Below are positions 10,239 to 22,492 of a stretch of DNA of 64,000 nucleotides, piece by piece. The notes under the pieces are model-generated. The model had not been told where the DNA came from. It saw only the letters and a list, made by a program, of their open reading frames with translations, and searched no databases. Source of the stretch: Rheum nobile (taxonomy: Eukaryota; Streptophyta; Magnoliopsida; Caryophyllales; Polygonaceae); the NCBI GenBank assembly GCA_027886185.1, contig WOAB01000728.1, forward strand, positions 1,116,001-1,180,000, read 5' to 3'. Position 1 is the first letter of the stretch. Every line of letters starts with the position of its first letter. The position numbers were made by a program, and so were the translations under genes.

Positions 10239-11009
10239 TGATATCGTGTTTCAACCCTAGAAGTAACAGATCTACTCGTTTTAAGTTTGAATCAAGCCAA
10301 ATCAAACGCATGCAAGAACAAAAACAGATGGACACAAGATCTGTTCACGCGGTTCGGTTTCCCTACATCCGTGGAGCCTTAAGACGGGAGACTCAGCCCG
10401 AATGCACTAGAGATCAAGAAACACAAGTGTAGGTTACAAAGGGAGCAATCGGAAACCCTAGGTAGAACTACGAAAGCCACAACAGAGAACACAAGTGAGA
10501 AAGCAAAGAAGAAGAGTCAGGAGACAAAAGAAAGGGCTTCGGCCCCCTTTCAAGGCAGACGAAGATGCAGACGCAAGCTTCAACAATGGTGACTAAGATA
10601 GACACCAACAGAGCCGGCAAAGACCAGCAGAGACGCCAAGCTCTCCACTCGCTTTCTTTCTTTCTCTTTTTCTCTTTGTTTTGAAACGGCGCATCAGACA
10701 ACAGTGGCAAGGAACCAGGTGACAAGAGCTTATAAAGCTAGGGCACCCAGCTTCAATCAAAATGATACGTCTCGCCAAGTCACGCGTCATCACTTCAACA
10801 GATGGGCCAGGCCCATATTAACCAATCCGCATGAGTTGGCCCAAGTCCACAAAACCCGGTTAAAGCCTCCAAACCGGCCTAAGTCGGGGCTGCTTAGATT
10901 AGGTGATGTTGAGCCCGATTCAGCCCTAACCTAAGTTTCCAATTAAATCATCTACCTTATGTTAACCTTACACTTATACATATACAAAGCTGGATTATAA
11001 AATACAACA
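10239..11009 (-). repeat. Copia-A 5' LTR (771 bp)
   Basis: On the element strand it starts TGTTGTATTTTATAATCC and ends CACGATATCA. It adjoins the primer binding site. Its outer half is repeated at 5196-5588. A TATA-like CTTTATAAG (plus-strand 10729-10737) is the likely promoter, transcribing leftward. Confidence 0.88.
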
Positions 11010-11717
11010 GGAAGTCTATTAAGTGCAAAGTGGAGATCTTGGGCAACGACTAAAGAATAAGATCAAAGCTTTCAAGGAAGGAAGCTAGCTATTTTTTGGA
11101 ATGTAATCTAGAGGGTGTGTGACTCATTTCAATAGGTTATTTATGGTAACTAGGTTTTGTAAATTTAAGGATAGGATATTCGCTTTGGTGAAGATCTATC
11201 TACAGTGAAATATTATATTATTAAGTTAGGCATTGTGAAACACCTATATAAGGGGAGATATTTCTCTTAGATTGGGAGTTGAGCAATTGAGATCTAACTG
11301 GTGAAGGCAATCGTGAGAAGAAGAGTTCGAGTGATTTTGTCTTTGCGAGTGAGAGAAATTCCAGTCGTAGAAGAGATTTAAACTAGGTGAGAAATCTAGT
11401 ATTAGAGTCCATGCTAATTAATCAAGACATCAATAAGATAAGTATACTTGTTCTAAATCCTTCAAGTAAGAAACTTTAGGGTAATGATTTTTCCATTTAA
11501 CTATATGATTGGTTATGGTTCAACTCTAAAGTACTTGTGTTCAGGTCATTGACTATCTACCTAAAAATTTCGCTTCTTACTCTCTAATTGTCCAAAACCT
11601 TAGAAATATGAACACTAACGATCCAACAATTATATATATTGGCCATAGTCAAGTGATATATGTAGTGTGTTCCTTTATATCCATAGATTTGATGTAATTC
11701 ACCACACTCGAAAACTA
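11010..11717. other. Unassigned spacer between Copia-A and Copia-B
   Basis: About 0.7 kb with no ORF of note. A CCTATATAAGG TATA-like motif near 11249 followed by a leader-like stretch suggests a piece of an old LTR, but no second copy occurs in the window to prove it. No clear target-site duplication of Copia-B was found at 11713-11717. Confidence 0.35.
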
Positions 11718-12458
11718 TGTTATGTCTGTATAATCCAAGCTTGGTTGTTACATATAGTATTGGTATATCATGTATTTGTAATGTGTAGAATCCAATAACA
11801 GTGAACCGGGTTCACTTAAGTGAAATTGGGTTGGTTTGGGTTCACTTAAACCGAGCAACCCCATAGCTATTAACTAGCTCGGACGGATGGCTTGGGTTAA
11901 TGGGCCTAACTCTGATTTGTTGCTAGTCGTGGCCCATCTCCTCACTAAAACCCATCTTTGAAGACATTGCTTTATAAGCTCCCTTTACATCTCCTAGGGT
12001 TTCATCAAAAAGCCAATCCATCTGTGGCAATTCAGAGAGAAAGAGAGGAGAGAAAAAGAAAGAGAGGAGAGTGTCGGTGGCGCGTTGGCCTTCTCGGCGG
12101 CGCGTGACTCCCAACGACGATTTCTTCTATGGTTGAGAAGTCCTTTGGCTTTGAGAGAAAGCCAAAGACTCTCGCGATCTTCTTTCTGCTTCTCTAGTCT
12201 TCTCTATTATGATGTGTTTGTGCTTTGGTTTTCTGTTTTTGGTTTTGTCGTTCTTGTGCATGTAACCTGTTGTAGACTCTGAATCTCTTTAGTGCATCTT
12301 GGGTGAACCTCCCCTCCTGAGGTTCCGTAGAGTAGGGTTTCCCCGAACTGCGTCAACAAATCTCTTGTCTTCTTTAGTTCTTTCATTTCTTTGTCTTGCG
12401 AAGTTTCGATTGGTTGAATCTGGCGAACTTGAGATTATGTTGGCTATGTTGGTTTTCA
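11718..12458 (+). repeat. Copia-B 5' LTR (741 bp)
   Basis: Begins TGTTATGTCTGTATAATCC and ends GGTTTTCA; the same sequence recurs at 16655-17374. A TATA-like TTTATAAG is at 11971-11978. After the LTR the bases read TTGTGATACCAG, not a clean TGGTATCAGAGC, so the primer site is altered or different. The expected 5-bp target duplication does not match between the two ends. Confidence 0.9.
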
Positions 12459-12947
12459 TTGTGATACCAGATCCTTGTCTCTGTTTCCTTTGACTGCTTC
12501 CGCTATAAACCCTAATTTTGCTCTTGCATGCAACTTTTGAGGATTTGTGGCTACATGTGTGAAATTGTTGATGATTACTTGATACTGGATTTGTGAAAGT
12601 GTGAAATATTAGGGTTTTCATGACTATTGCTCATTTCTGGTTATCTCTGAGTAATTTTTGAGTTCTTGGTTTGTTTTGAATCTTGAGTTTCTCGTCTGTT
12701 GCATTCGGGCTCTTGATTCTGTTGTGATCTGGTGGATTATCTTGTTAATTGACTTTTGTGTGTTGAGAAAGATCTCCTTGTTCCCTGTTTGCTTTTCTTG
12801 ACTCTAGTTCAAGAAGTTGACCTATTGGGAACTTTGTTGTGTCTTGATCTCTCTGTCTTGTTGAGATCAGTGTGACTCTGCTTAGTTGTTTTTCTGTTTC
12901 CATTTATTTTCCTAACACTGCTTCTGTGTTGTTCCCAGGAGTTATAA
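12459..12947 (+). other. Copia-B leader region
   Basis: About 490 bp of T-rich, non-coding sequence between LTR and gag. Copia-A has about 350 bp in the same place. No other signal seen. Confidence 0.6.
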
Positions 12948-13751
12948 ATGGAAGAAAACATGAAGTTGAAGCCATTTGATGGCAATTATGACTATGCAAT
13001 GTGGAAGGTTAAAATGAAGGCCATTTTAATAAAAGAAAAATGCTACAAGGCAATCTCTGAGGAGTGGCTCATATGGACCACCAATGCTGAGATAAAAGAT
13101 ACTCAGGACTTAGCTCATTCTGAGATTATGATAAGATTAACTGACGATGTAGCTCGTCAGGTTGTAACTCATACTCAACCTAAGGCTCTCTAGAATGCTT
13201 TAGATGATATCTATATGTCTAAGTCTTTTCCTAGTAGAATTTCCCTTCTGTGCAAGTTGTTTACCTTCAAAATGAATGTGGCTTTGACTGTGCATGAGAA
13301 TTTTGACATCTTCTTGAAAATGACTCAAGACTTAAAAAGATGTGATGATGAAATTAAAGAGGAACATCAAGCTGTTCTTCTGCTGAATGCTTTACCTGCT
13401 CAGTTTGACACTTTGAAAGATGTTATCCAATATGGTAGAAATACCCTGACTATGACTAAGATAACAAAGACTATTATTCAGAAAAATGAGACTCTTAAAG
13501 TATTTAAGACTAAATATGGGTCTAAAACTAAGACTAAAGCTGAAGTCATGATGGCTAAGGGTAAAAGCAAAAAGAAATTTCAAAAAAGGCCTAAGAAAGA
13601 TAATTCTGAAAAGGTTAATGATGACAAGGAAAATTTTAAGTGTCACTACTGTAACAAAGAAGGGAACTGGGTCAAAGACTGTCATAAAAAGGCTAAAGAT
13701 GAGAAACATAAAGATAAAAAGGATTATGGCTTCTCTAATATGTGTGAATGA
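12948..13751 (+). pseudogene. Copia-B gag (broken)
   Basis: Starts MEENMKLKPFDGNYDYAMWK, close to Copia-A gag. It carries the same core blocks (KAILIKEKCYKAISEEWL, HSEIMIRLTDDVARQVV, VLLLNALPAQFDTLKDVIQY). A TAG at 13191-13193 replaces the Trp of a KALWNALD-type block. After a Lys-rich segment the zinc knuckle reads CHYCNKEGNWVKDC: the zinc-binding His is replaced by Asn, so the knuckle should not bind zinc normally. The gag core would bind and package RNA in the family. This copy is truncated by the stop at about 81 residues and also lacks the knuckle His. Confidence 0.87.
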
Positions 13752-14289
13752 TGTACTCAATATTCTGATGAGCTCTTGATGGTTGCTTGTAATGATGATG
13801 ATGCCTCTTCTTGGATTCTTGATTCTGGTTGCACAATGCATGCTATTGTTTGAATCTTTGAATGTAATAAATGAGGGTAAAGTCATGTTGGGTGATCACA
13901 CTTCATTAGCTATAAAGGGTATTGGTAGTGTTCCTCTAAAAATGCATGATGGGAAGGTTAGAACTTTGCAGAATGTGAGGTGGGTTCCTAATTTAATAAG
14001 GAACTTGCTTTCTGAATCCATGTTTGATGATTTAGGTTATCACATCAATACCCACCATGGTATAAGGGATGTTATCAGAAATGGAACAGTCCATATAAGG
14101 AGCATTAAGAAAGGAGGACTGTACTATGTACAGGCTTCTCCTGAACTTAATATCTCTACTGTGAGTAAAAGAGGTGATGACTTAGATCACACTAGAGCTT
14201 GGCATGCTAGACTTGGTCATATAGGCAATAAAGGTTTACATTACCTGCATAAAAATGGCATGATTGATAAAAAAAACTGCATGATTTGA
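13752..14289 (+). pseudogene. Copia-B protease and GAG-pre-integrase
   Basis: The aspartic protease signature WILDSGCTMHA is read near 13810-13845, followed by stops and a short deletion where Copia-A has the ATPHKGLFSS region. The frame resumes with KVMLGDHTSLAIKGIGSVPL and VRWVPNLIRNLLSESMFDDL. GAG-pre-integrase follows with AWHARLGHIGNKGLHYLHKN, including the two zinc-binding His. It stops at 14287-14289 just before the Cys pair, which is read in the next frame (FCETCIFGK). Confidence 0.83.
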
Positions 14290-15194
14290 AGTTTTGTGAA
14301 ACCTGCATATTTGGTAAAACGATTGCTCACAGTTTTCCTAAGTCAACCTACACTGCAAGCAGGCCCCTTGAGTATATTCATTATGACTTGTGGGGGCCTG
14401 CCCAAGTAGAGACTATTGGAGGTAGAAGATATTTTCTATCTCTAATAGATCACTACTCCAAAAAAGTACGGGTTTACTTACTAAGGACCAAAGATGAGGT
14501 TTTTGAAAACTTTAAAAACTGGAAAAACTTGGTTGAAAGTCAATCTGAACATAAAGTGAAATGCCTTAAGACTGATAATGGTTTAGAATTCTACAGTGCT
14601 ATCTTTAATGAGTACTGTAAAAGGCATGGTATTAAAAGACACCTCACTATCCCTGGCACCCCTTAGCAGAATGGTACTGTTGAGATGATGAACAGAACCT
14701 TGCTTTAAAAAGGAAGGTGTATGCTCATAAGTGCAGGGATGAGAGGGTCATTATGGGGTGAAGCTGTTATTACAGCTACTTACCTCATAAATAGATATAT
14801 TTCCTCTGTAATTAGATTTAAAACTCCACAAGAAATGTGGACTGGCAAGAAACCTAACATAGCACACCTAAGGCCCTTTGGTTGTAGTGCTTATGCCTAA
14901 ATTTCCCAGGGTAAACTACAACCTAGAGCACAGAAGTGTGTCATGCTAGGTTACCCTGAAGGTGTAAAGGGATATAAACTACTCCTTATACAACCTAAAG
15001 GTTACAAGGTAATTACATCCAGGCCAGTCACATTCAATGAGGATGAGTTTCACTTTAAGTCAAAACTAATGCCCATTGCTGAGAATACAGGTACCCAATT
15101 ATCTGAGCCTAGAGTTGGAATACCAATTGGACAGTTCTTTGACAACAATATCCCACATTCCCACTGCAAGTGGATGAAGAGGAGTTCGACATAG
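14286..15194 (+). pseudogene. Copia-B integrase
   Basis: Integrase core in broken frames. RPLEYIHYDLWGPAQVETIG holds the first catalytic Asp, and VKCLKTDNGLEFYSAI the second. After a TAG at 14665 the QNGTVEMMNRTLL region (catalytic Glu) is read in the same frame, then another stop. The C-terminal blocks MWTGKKPNIAHLRPFGCSAY and MLGYPEGVKGYKLL follow, with VITSRPVTFNEDEFHF up to about 15060. Stops lie in the active-site neighbourhood, so this copy is not functional. Confidence 0.84.
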
Positions 15195-16560
15195 GTCACT
15201 CCCAAGCTGAGGAAACCTCTTCAGGGAGTCCCAACAATTCTCACACACAAACAGCTGGCAATTCTGGAGAAATGGAACCACAAACTCACCAAATTGGTGG
15301 GGCAGTAAGTCACTCTAACCAATTAGATGTTGAGTCTTCTGATGCACTGAATGACAACCTGAATTCTGAAACTGAAATAAATGATCATGATGATTTTGGT
15401 GTGTCTATGCATGATAATGTTCCTGTTGTGCATGAATTAACTAACTATCAACTTGTAAGAGACATGGAACCTAGAATTAGGATGATTGTCCTATTATGAG
15501 GTCCTTGGACTTTGTTAGAAGTCAGTATGATACCTGTCTTTACTTGAAATCTGTGAAGACCAAAAATGCCTTGTATGTTCTGCTTTATGTTGATGACATT
15601 CTTCTTATAAGCAGTTCTAAGGTTGCTATTTCTGGTGTCAAAAACGACTTGCATAAACACTTTGATATGAAGGACCTTGGTCCTGCACAGAAAATATTGG
15701 GTGTTAATATCATTAGGGATAGGAAAAATAAGACCATCAAACTGTCCCAATCTGATTACATGACTAAAGTACTTGATAGATTTGCTATGAGTATTGCTAG
15801 GCCTGCACCTATCCCCTTAGGGGGGCATCTTGAGTTTTCTAAGCATGATTGTCCTGTTTCTGACATTGATAAACAAAAAATGGAAAATATTCCTTATGAT
15901 GTAGCAGTAGGGTCAGTAATGTATGCTATGTTATGTACTAGACCAGACCTTGCTTTTGCTATTAGTGTTCTTAGCAGATACATGTCTAACCCTGGTGACA
16001 AACACTGGCAAGCTATGAAGTATATACTGAAATACTTGGTTGGCACAAAAGATATAGGCCTCACTTATGCTGAGCATAGTTCGAGGACTGAGCTGCAAGG
16101 CTTTGTTGACTCTGACTATGCCAGTAATAAGGACAATAGAAAGTCAACTACAACCTTCTTTTATACTTGGGCAGGAAATTATATCTCCTGGAAATCTCAA
16201 TAGCAATCAATTGTTGCTTTATCTTCAACATAAGCTGAATATATTGCAGCAACTGAGGCCTCTAAAGAGGCTACTTGGTTGAAAGGTATTCTACAAGAGA
16301 TTGAGGGTAAGGCATATCTCCCTATGCTCAACATGGATAGCCAGAGTGCTTTATACCTGTGTAAAGATCTTGTGTATCATGAACGAACTAAGCATATCGA
16401 TGTCAGGTTCCACTTATAAGAGATAAAGTTGAGAATCAGGAAATCATTGTGAAGAAAATCTTAGGTGATGTGAATCCTGCTGACTTTGGTACAAAAATAG
16501 TGCCTACTAATAAGTTTGTATTTTGCAGGAACTCAATCCACATCTATGATGTTCACTGAG
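15170..16560 (+). pseudogene. Copia-B RT/RNase H with large RT deletion
   Basis: The acidic linker (EEFDIGHSQAEETSSG) is followed by NYQLVRDMEPRIR, then jumps near 15480-15490 straight to MRSLDFVRSQYDTCLYLKS. By comparison with Copia-A about 570 bp encoding the RT N-terminal half are missing. The remainder is well kept: LYVDDILLISSSK, DMKDLGPAQKILGVNIIRDR, VGSVMYAMLCTRPDLAFAIS and GFVDSDYASNKDNRKSTTTF, then a stop at 16201-16203. RNase H continues in the same and shifted frames to about 16560 (AEYIAATEASKEATWLKGIL, NMDSQSALYLCKDLVYHERT). RT cannot be active without its fingers and palm N-terminus. Confidence 0.86.
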
Positions 16561-16639
16561 GTATGGGCAGAGACCGACGATGGACAGGAGAGGATCCCTG
16601 GATGCACTTAGGAGGTTTAGGAGGAATAACCAAATTGTG

Positions 16640-16654
16640 GATTAAGGGGGCATT
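16640..16654 (+). other. Copia-B polypurine tract
   Basis: GGATTAAGGGGGCATT just before the 3' LTR start. Position and purine content fit the plus-strand primer site. Confidence 0.75.
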
Positions 16655-17374
16655 TGTTATGTATGTATAATCCAAGCTTGGTTGTTACATATAGTATTGG
16701 TATATCATGTATTTGTAATGTGTAGAATCCAATAACAGTGAACCGGGTTCACTTAAGTGAAATTGGGTTGGTTTGGGTTCACTTAAACCGAGCAACCCCG
16801 TAGCTATTAACTAGCTCAGACGGATGGCTTGGGTTAATGGGCCTAACTCTGATTTGTTGCTAGATGTGGCCCATCTCCTCACTGAAGCCCATCTGTGAAG
16901 ACGTTGCTTTATAAGCTCTCTTTACATCTCTTAGGGTTTCATCAGAAGCTAATCCATCTGTGGCAATTAGAGAGAAAGAGAGGAGAGTGTCGGTGGCGCG
17001 TTGGTCTTCTCGGCGGCGCATGACTCCCATCGACGACTTCTTTTGTGGTTGAGAAGTCCTTTGGCTTTGAGAGAAAGCCAAAGACTCTCGCGATCTTCTT
17101 TCTGCTTCTCTAGTCTTCTCTGTTATGATGTGTTTGTGCTTTGGTTTTCTGTTTTTGGTTTTGTCGTTCTTGTGCATGTAACCTGCTGTAGACTCTGAAT
17201 CTCTTTAGTGCATCTTGGGTGAACCTCCCCTCTTGAGGTTCCGCAGAGTAGGGTTTCCCCGAATTGCGTCAACAAATCTCTTGTGTTCTTTAGTTCTTTC
17301 GTTTCTTTGTCTTGCGAAGTTTCGATTGGTTGAATCTGGTGAACTTGAGATTTTGTTGGCTATGTCGGTTTTCA
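16655..17374 (+). repeat. Copia-B 3' LTR (720 bp)
   Basis: Direct repeat of 11718-12458 with small indels, starting TGTTATGTATGTATAATCC and ending GGTTTTCA. The TATA-like TTTATAAG is at 16908-16915. Confidence 0.9.
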
Positions 17375-17457
17375 GTTTAACAATGTAGGGGATTATAGAT
17401 AAATAAGGGAACTTTAAGATAATATGAAATTAGTATATATCCTCAATAGCTAATAAA

Positions 17458-19686
17458 CTAGTTGATTTACCCGTGCCTTACACGGGGCTTTTTTCATTAA
17501 ATTTTATTTTATTTTTAAGTGTAAGTTAATTATATATTTTAATTCATTGATATTGGAAAAATATCTTTAAATAATATACACAATTGTATATCAACAAAAA
17601 TATAATATGAACTTCATATATTGTATATTAGTTGTCAAATTATAGGCTGTATCTATTTATCTATATATATATTGAAATATAAAATATAATTTTGATTTTA
17701 ATTCATTGATATTAGAAAAATACCTTTAATACTGTATCTATCTATCTATTTATATATATATACTGAAATATAAAATCATTCAATTTTTCAAGTGACAATT
17801 TCAATGAAGTAAATTAAGTAATGATATGAACTTTAGAAATTTGATCAGAGTTATGATATTGAAAAAGAAAATTAGATTATATGGGTTTATAACACGATAT
17901 ATTTTCTTTCGTCATGTCATCAGTCCAATCACACCTCTAACATTCACTTTTCCACTTTTATAGAAATTGTAACAAAAAAAATGGATCAAGTAAGGTATAT
18001 AGACAATCGTTTGACTACCAATTTATAATTTGTGAGTTTTGTTTTATTTTTTTCGAATCTAAAAGTTAGTTTTTCTTAATATTATCAATTGAATAAAAAC
18101 CATCATTTATAACTATAAAATAAAAAAGCTTGATATCAATTATGTCATATAAACTACTCGCAAATACCAAATAATAAATGGCCACAACAAAATATGTCCA
18201 ATTTTTTTTAATTAAGTTCAATATACTATATAATTACTTAATCAAAACCTCCTAAAACTATATGTCCCACCGAAAATACGCATCTTTTACTATATGTTAT
18301 GTGTCTTCACCTCCTTTTGACACGCCAAACATTTTTTTATAAAAAATATTTATTTTAAATTTTCAACTTCCTTCTTAACAGATTTGTTTATAGTTTGAAA
18401 GTAAAATTATTCTAAAACTGAAAACAAATCCATAAAGTTGTGATATTTTATTTTAATTTTTAAAGATATGAAGTAACATAATTACTAAGTTTGGATAAAT
18501 ATATCCCCTTCTTAATCAAACTAAGACAAACTACTATCTAAATTTAAGTAAAGATCATTGCATTATAAATATATCGAATTTATTTCCGACTTGATATTTA
18601 CAATCAAGAAAAAGGTCAAGACCATTATAATTTTATTTTTACACTATCTCGTTATTATAATAAAAATATTATCATAAAGATGTATATATTTACAAATGTG
18701 GTGTTATGAATTATATATGGTGGATTGTATTAAAAGTATTTAATTATCTAGGTTATATAAATTGTAGGAATATATAAATCAACCATTAGAGATAAAGAAT
18801 GATTTTTGTAAGATTGTCATTATAACTATATTAAAATTAGAATAGATAAAGAATGATTTTTGTAAGATTTTATAAAGAAATATAATTTGGGGTTTATAAT
18901 CAATAACTATCTTTACAATTGTTATCAAGAAAATAAGTATTATTTCTTTGCAATCTTAATTGTATATTTATCAGTATTATTATTATTTTTATAGATGTAA
19001 AAGCATTTCAAAAATACTTTTTGTATCTTAAATTGTTCATAGTGATGTAAATAAAAGTTTTAAAATGATCTAGCGCATGGGAGAATTTTTATGTTGTTTT
19101 CTAAAATTGATTACTTGAATGTAGAGGAATAAACGATTTACAAACCTTGATTTCTATAAATGATTAAAGTTAATAAGACTAAACAATGTATTTAATTATA
19201 TTTTTTTATAAAAATTAGATAATATATTCCTAAATAATATGAATTTATATTGATATAAAATAATGTAAGATAAGAATTTCATATATTTTGCCTAATTTGT
19301 ATAAAAGCCTACCAGTTTGATAAAATATCTAATTTATATTTATTTAGTCGCCAAAAACTACGTAAATTTTATGTGCTAATTACATATTTTGGTAACTAAT
19401 GATATGAATTAATTATCAAACATATAATAATAAGTGTAAAATAGTAAATAGATATAATATAGTTTTTCTTATTCATCTACAATGACATCACCTAGATATA
19501 TTGTATAAGCTACTATTAATTTATATGGTAAGAAAGATATAGTTAATTTAGGTTGATAATTGAGCTTTAATTTGTAGAATAATATAAGGATAAATAGATA
19601 AATGAATTAATTAAATTGATGATTTGACATAACTAGAAAATTGACACCTAAAAGAGATAATTATGACTTTAGTAATAGTATATAGA
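17458..19686 (-). mobile_element. Non-autonomous Helitron (2229 bp)
   Basis: On the minus strand the element starts TCTATATACTATTACTAAAG and ends CTAG, the CTRR form of a Helitron 3' end. A GC-rich stem (CCCGTG, five-base loop, CACGGG) lies about nine bases inside that end. The flanks are A and T on the appropriate sides, as expected for insertion between A and T without target duplication. The interior is AT-rich and has no Rep/helicase frame, so it would need proteins from an autonomous copy. The 5' end is inferred from family resemblance, not from a second copy. Confidence 0.75.
17470..17486 (-). other. Helitron 3' terminal hairpin
   Basis: CCCGTG-CCTTA-CACGGG on the plus strand: six-base perfect stem. 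In Helitrons this subterminal hairpin marks the end of rolling-circle transfer. Confidence 0.75.
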
Positions 19687-20236
19687 TAAGCCTAAGAATA
19701 TAACGAATCCGATTCTATTGATGAGGAGAGTTCTTGTGGTAAATATTGAGAATCAACATGGACCGTCCCGATTATGGTAAACAAATGGACTAGTTGTAAA
19801 CCCTAACTTAATTCTTAATTCTTAATTCTTTTTAGCTGGACTTGAATCAATCCGTGGCATTTTCTTAATTCTTTTTACAAGTTTGTAAACGCTAACTTAT
19901 TATTTGAGGAAGACCTGAACAAGCCAAGAGATCAAATTGAACAACTATATCAAAGCATACTTATCTGTTTTAATTTAGGCCATCAATTTGTTTTCATTGT
20001 GGGTGCCACACTACTCATGATATTTGCCGTAAAAATAACGCTCATTGATTAAGTGGTTCCAAAATATAATAATTATCTATCTTATGAACATATTACAATA
20101 TTCATATTAAAGGTTATGAGTTTAAATCCCCTTTCTAAACTTTAGGATATCGCTGCATTCTCCCGAAACGATGGCACGTAAAATCAAAGTCGTTTCAGTA
20201 CTATTGGATCGAACGACATGACCGATACCAACCTGC
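19687..20236. other. Unassigned AT-rich spacer
   Basis: No coding region. A stretch near 20043-20140 (AGTGGTTCC and GGTTATGAGTTTAAATCCCC) faintly recalls a tRNA-derived SINE, but the evidence is too weak for a call. Confidence 0.3.
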
Positions 20237-20526
20237 ATATATATATATATAGAGACACGCTCCGGTAAAACGGAAATTGTGGTAAAATGGAAGTACTAAT
20301 CTGGAGCGTCGGATTGATGTTGATGGATGGTTGGATTAATGGGTTATAGGAGATATATGGTAGAGCCCTAACCACCAAATCTAACCTAATAAGGATATTA
20401 TTAATAAGAAATAATTAATTTTGGTTGTTACAGGAGAGAGAAAATAATACAATATTCTCTTTCCTAATCGATTTTGCTCCCATTCAAATATTAAAAATTT
20501 AAATAGGAAGAACATTTTTAAATGTT

Positions 20527-21430
20527 CGTGAATATCGTTAATATGTTTACGAATATCAATCATTTGTTAATGAATATCGTTTATGTTTGTTTGAATATCG
20601 ATTTCTATTTAATAAGTGAAGATTTAATATCTTAAAAATGTGAATATCATCACTTAAATCATGAATTTCACCACTTGATAATATGAATATCACACTAAGT
20701 TACATAAATATCTCAATTAATCACATGAATATCAAATTTACTTACACGAATATCACCACTCAATTTATGAATATCACTACTCATTTTGTGAATATCGCCC
20801 ACCACCCAATTACATTAATATAGTCACTCAAGTACATGAATGTCATCAACTAACTACACGAATATCACCACCCAATATCTTCGAAGCTTTGATTCATGGC
20901 GGTAAGGTTTACCAATGATATTGTCGCGTCGATTTTGGATCGTACAGTCGTTCGATCAACCTGAATATGAACATTATTATAATGAATATCAACAATATTA
21001 TTATAATGAATATCAACAACATTATATTGAATATCACATCATAAAATTTGAATATCAATTATTCAACGCATAAAACCTCCTGAATATGAACAACATTATA
21101 GTGAATATCACATCAAACAATTTGAATATCAATTGCAAACTGTACAAACAACACCATCAACAAGCAATTTGAATACTATAATAGAGATATTCATTCCATA
21201 TGTGATGATATTCACGTATTTTATACACATAGTCATACAACTAAGTAGTCGATATTCATAAAAACAGTGTCAATATTCAGAGTTTAATTCGCACATGATA
21301 ATTATTCAAAGTTTAGGTGAATATCACATCATAAATATCAAATATTCAATGCATGAGACCTCCATCCAATATGAATATCAAAAGCATTTGTATGAATATC
21401 ACATTAAACAATTTGAATATTAATTACAAA
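20527..21430 (+). repeat. GAATATC motif array in TAD-1a
   Basis: At least 17 exact GAATATC motifs by hand count to 21130, spaced irregularly by about 15-40 bp, most preceded by T or AT. Between about 21185 and 21270 the motif flips to GATATTC, then flips back. A motif-free island (20879-20962) interrupts the array. There is no fixed period, so it is not an ordinary tandem satellite. Confidence 0.88.
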
Positions 21431-21489
21431 CAATACCCCAAAATACCAAAACTGAAACTTCCTAGAACAAGCTGTCAATTAAACACAAT

Positions 21490-22260
21490 AACACCTTCTT
21501 CAGAACAGTAAGAACTTACATTCATGATTCTCCTTTGATGTTGAAAGTTTCAACCCAGATACCACGGAGTGCCCTGTCGAATTGCACTTCAACTTCTGCA
21601 AGAATTGATAGTAGCTTTCCAGAAATTCAGAGTCACTTCAACTTGCTCATTCTCTTTCGTCTGGACTCGGAATTGGGTGATTCCAACTCCCAGAGTTAGA
21701 TCTGGAAGTCTAATTTCGTCCCTCAAAATTGGAGAATTTTCTGAGTTGTAAATCAAAAGATATGGCATTTTAACTGAGAGGTCGCTGAGATTTTCGGGAA
21801 GGAATTGACAGCAACTTTCCAGAAATCTAGCGTGACTTCAACTGGCTCGTTCTCTTTCTTATGGACTCGGAATTAGGTGATTCCAACTCCCAGAGATAGA
21901 TCTGGAAATCTAATTTCGTTCCTCAAAATTGGAGAATTTTCGGAGTTGTAAATAAAAAGATATGGCGTTTTAACTGAGAGGTCGCTGAGATTTCCGAGAA
22001 GGAATTCAGCGAGATGAGTTTATGGGTGAAGGACGTGAAGATGGGGATGGATTGATAGAGGGAGAGAAGTTGAAGACGACGGCGTGTTGAAGCCCTCCTA
22101 TGTGGCCGATTCCAGTCGGAAGTTGAAGACGATTCAGTCGAGGTCGAAGGCGGCGGCGGCGTGTTGAAGCCCGGCGGCGTGTTGAAGCCCTCCTCTGTGG
22201 CCGATTCCAGTCGGAAGTTGAAGACGATTTCAGTCGAGGTCGAAGAGGATTCCAATCGAG
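21490..22260 (-). pseudogene. Captured gene-like fragment in TAD-1a
   Basis: This GC-richer stretch differs from the AT-rich array beside it. On the minus strand an open frame begins at 22255 (MESSSTSTEIVFNFRLES) and soon becomes low-complexity Ser/Thr/Pro. It holds a 95-bp tandem duplication (GTGTTGAAGCCCTCCT at 22084 and 22179) and a 200-bp duplication (GCTTTCC/ACTTTCC blocks at 21611 and 21811). I do not recognise the parent gene. Its place next to the B end and its inward orientation match the other three TAD-1 copies, which carry unrelated fragments there. The duplications suggest slippage or repeated filling after capture. A host origin is inferred from composition and context only. Confidence 0.5.
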
Positions 22261-22492
22261 ATCGATATTAACTGGGAGGGAGAGAATAAAATAAAAAAGG
22301 AAGGGTAGGATCTCTTATAATTTAGGTAAAAAAATCCCTAAATTAATGGGAATTATGCATGTTTAATTCCACCATATAAACATGCACCCAATTACTTTTA
22401 ATCACAACCATTCATTTATTTGTAATTCAATGGCCCTTAACAGTACTTCCGTTTTACTAGAACCAAATTCTATATATATATATATATATATA

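Larger units (their letters stand above)
20252..22470 (+). mobile_element. TAD-1a element
   Basis: First of four TAD-1 copies. The left (A) end after a TA tract (20237-20251) reads GAGACACGCTCCGGTAAAAC, then GGTAAAATGGAAGTAC: a doublet of GGTAAAA motifs 17 bp apart. The right (B) end, reversed, reads TTCTAGTAAAACGGAAGTAC and keeps one of the two motifs. A second TA tract (22471-22492) follows. Inside are a GAATATC array (20527-21430) and a gene-derived stretch (21490-22260). No transposase frame is seen, so it is non-autonomous. The class is uncertain: imperfect TIRs and a (TA)n target could fit several DNA-transposon superfamilies. Confidence 0.72.

Noticed and set aside
11923..12621. Small frames in the Copia-B 5' LTR and leader, repeated at 16860-17198
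   Set aside because: They lie inside the LTR, occur in both LTR copies with changes that break them, and are on both strands.
20040..20150. SINE-like segment (AGTGGTTCC and GTTTAAATCCCC)
   Set aside because: Weak match to A/B boxes, no second copy in the window and no tail or target duplication.
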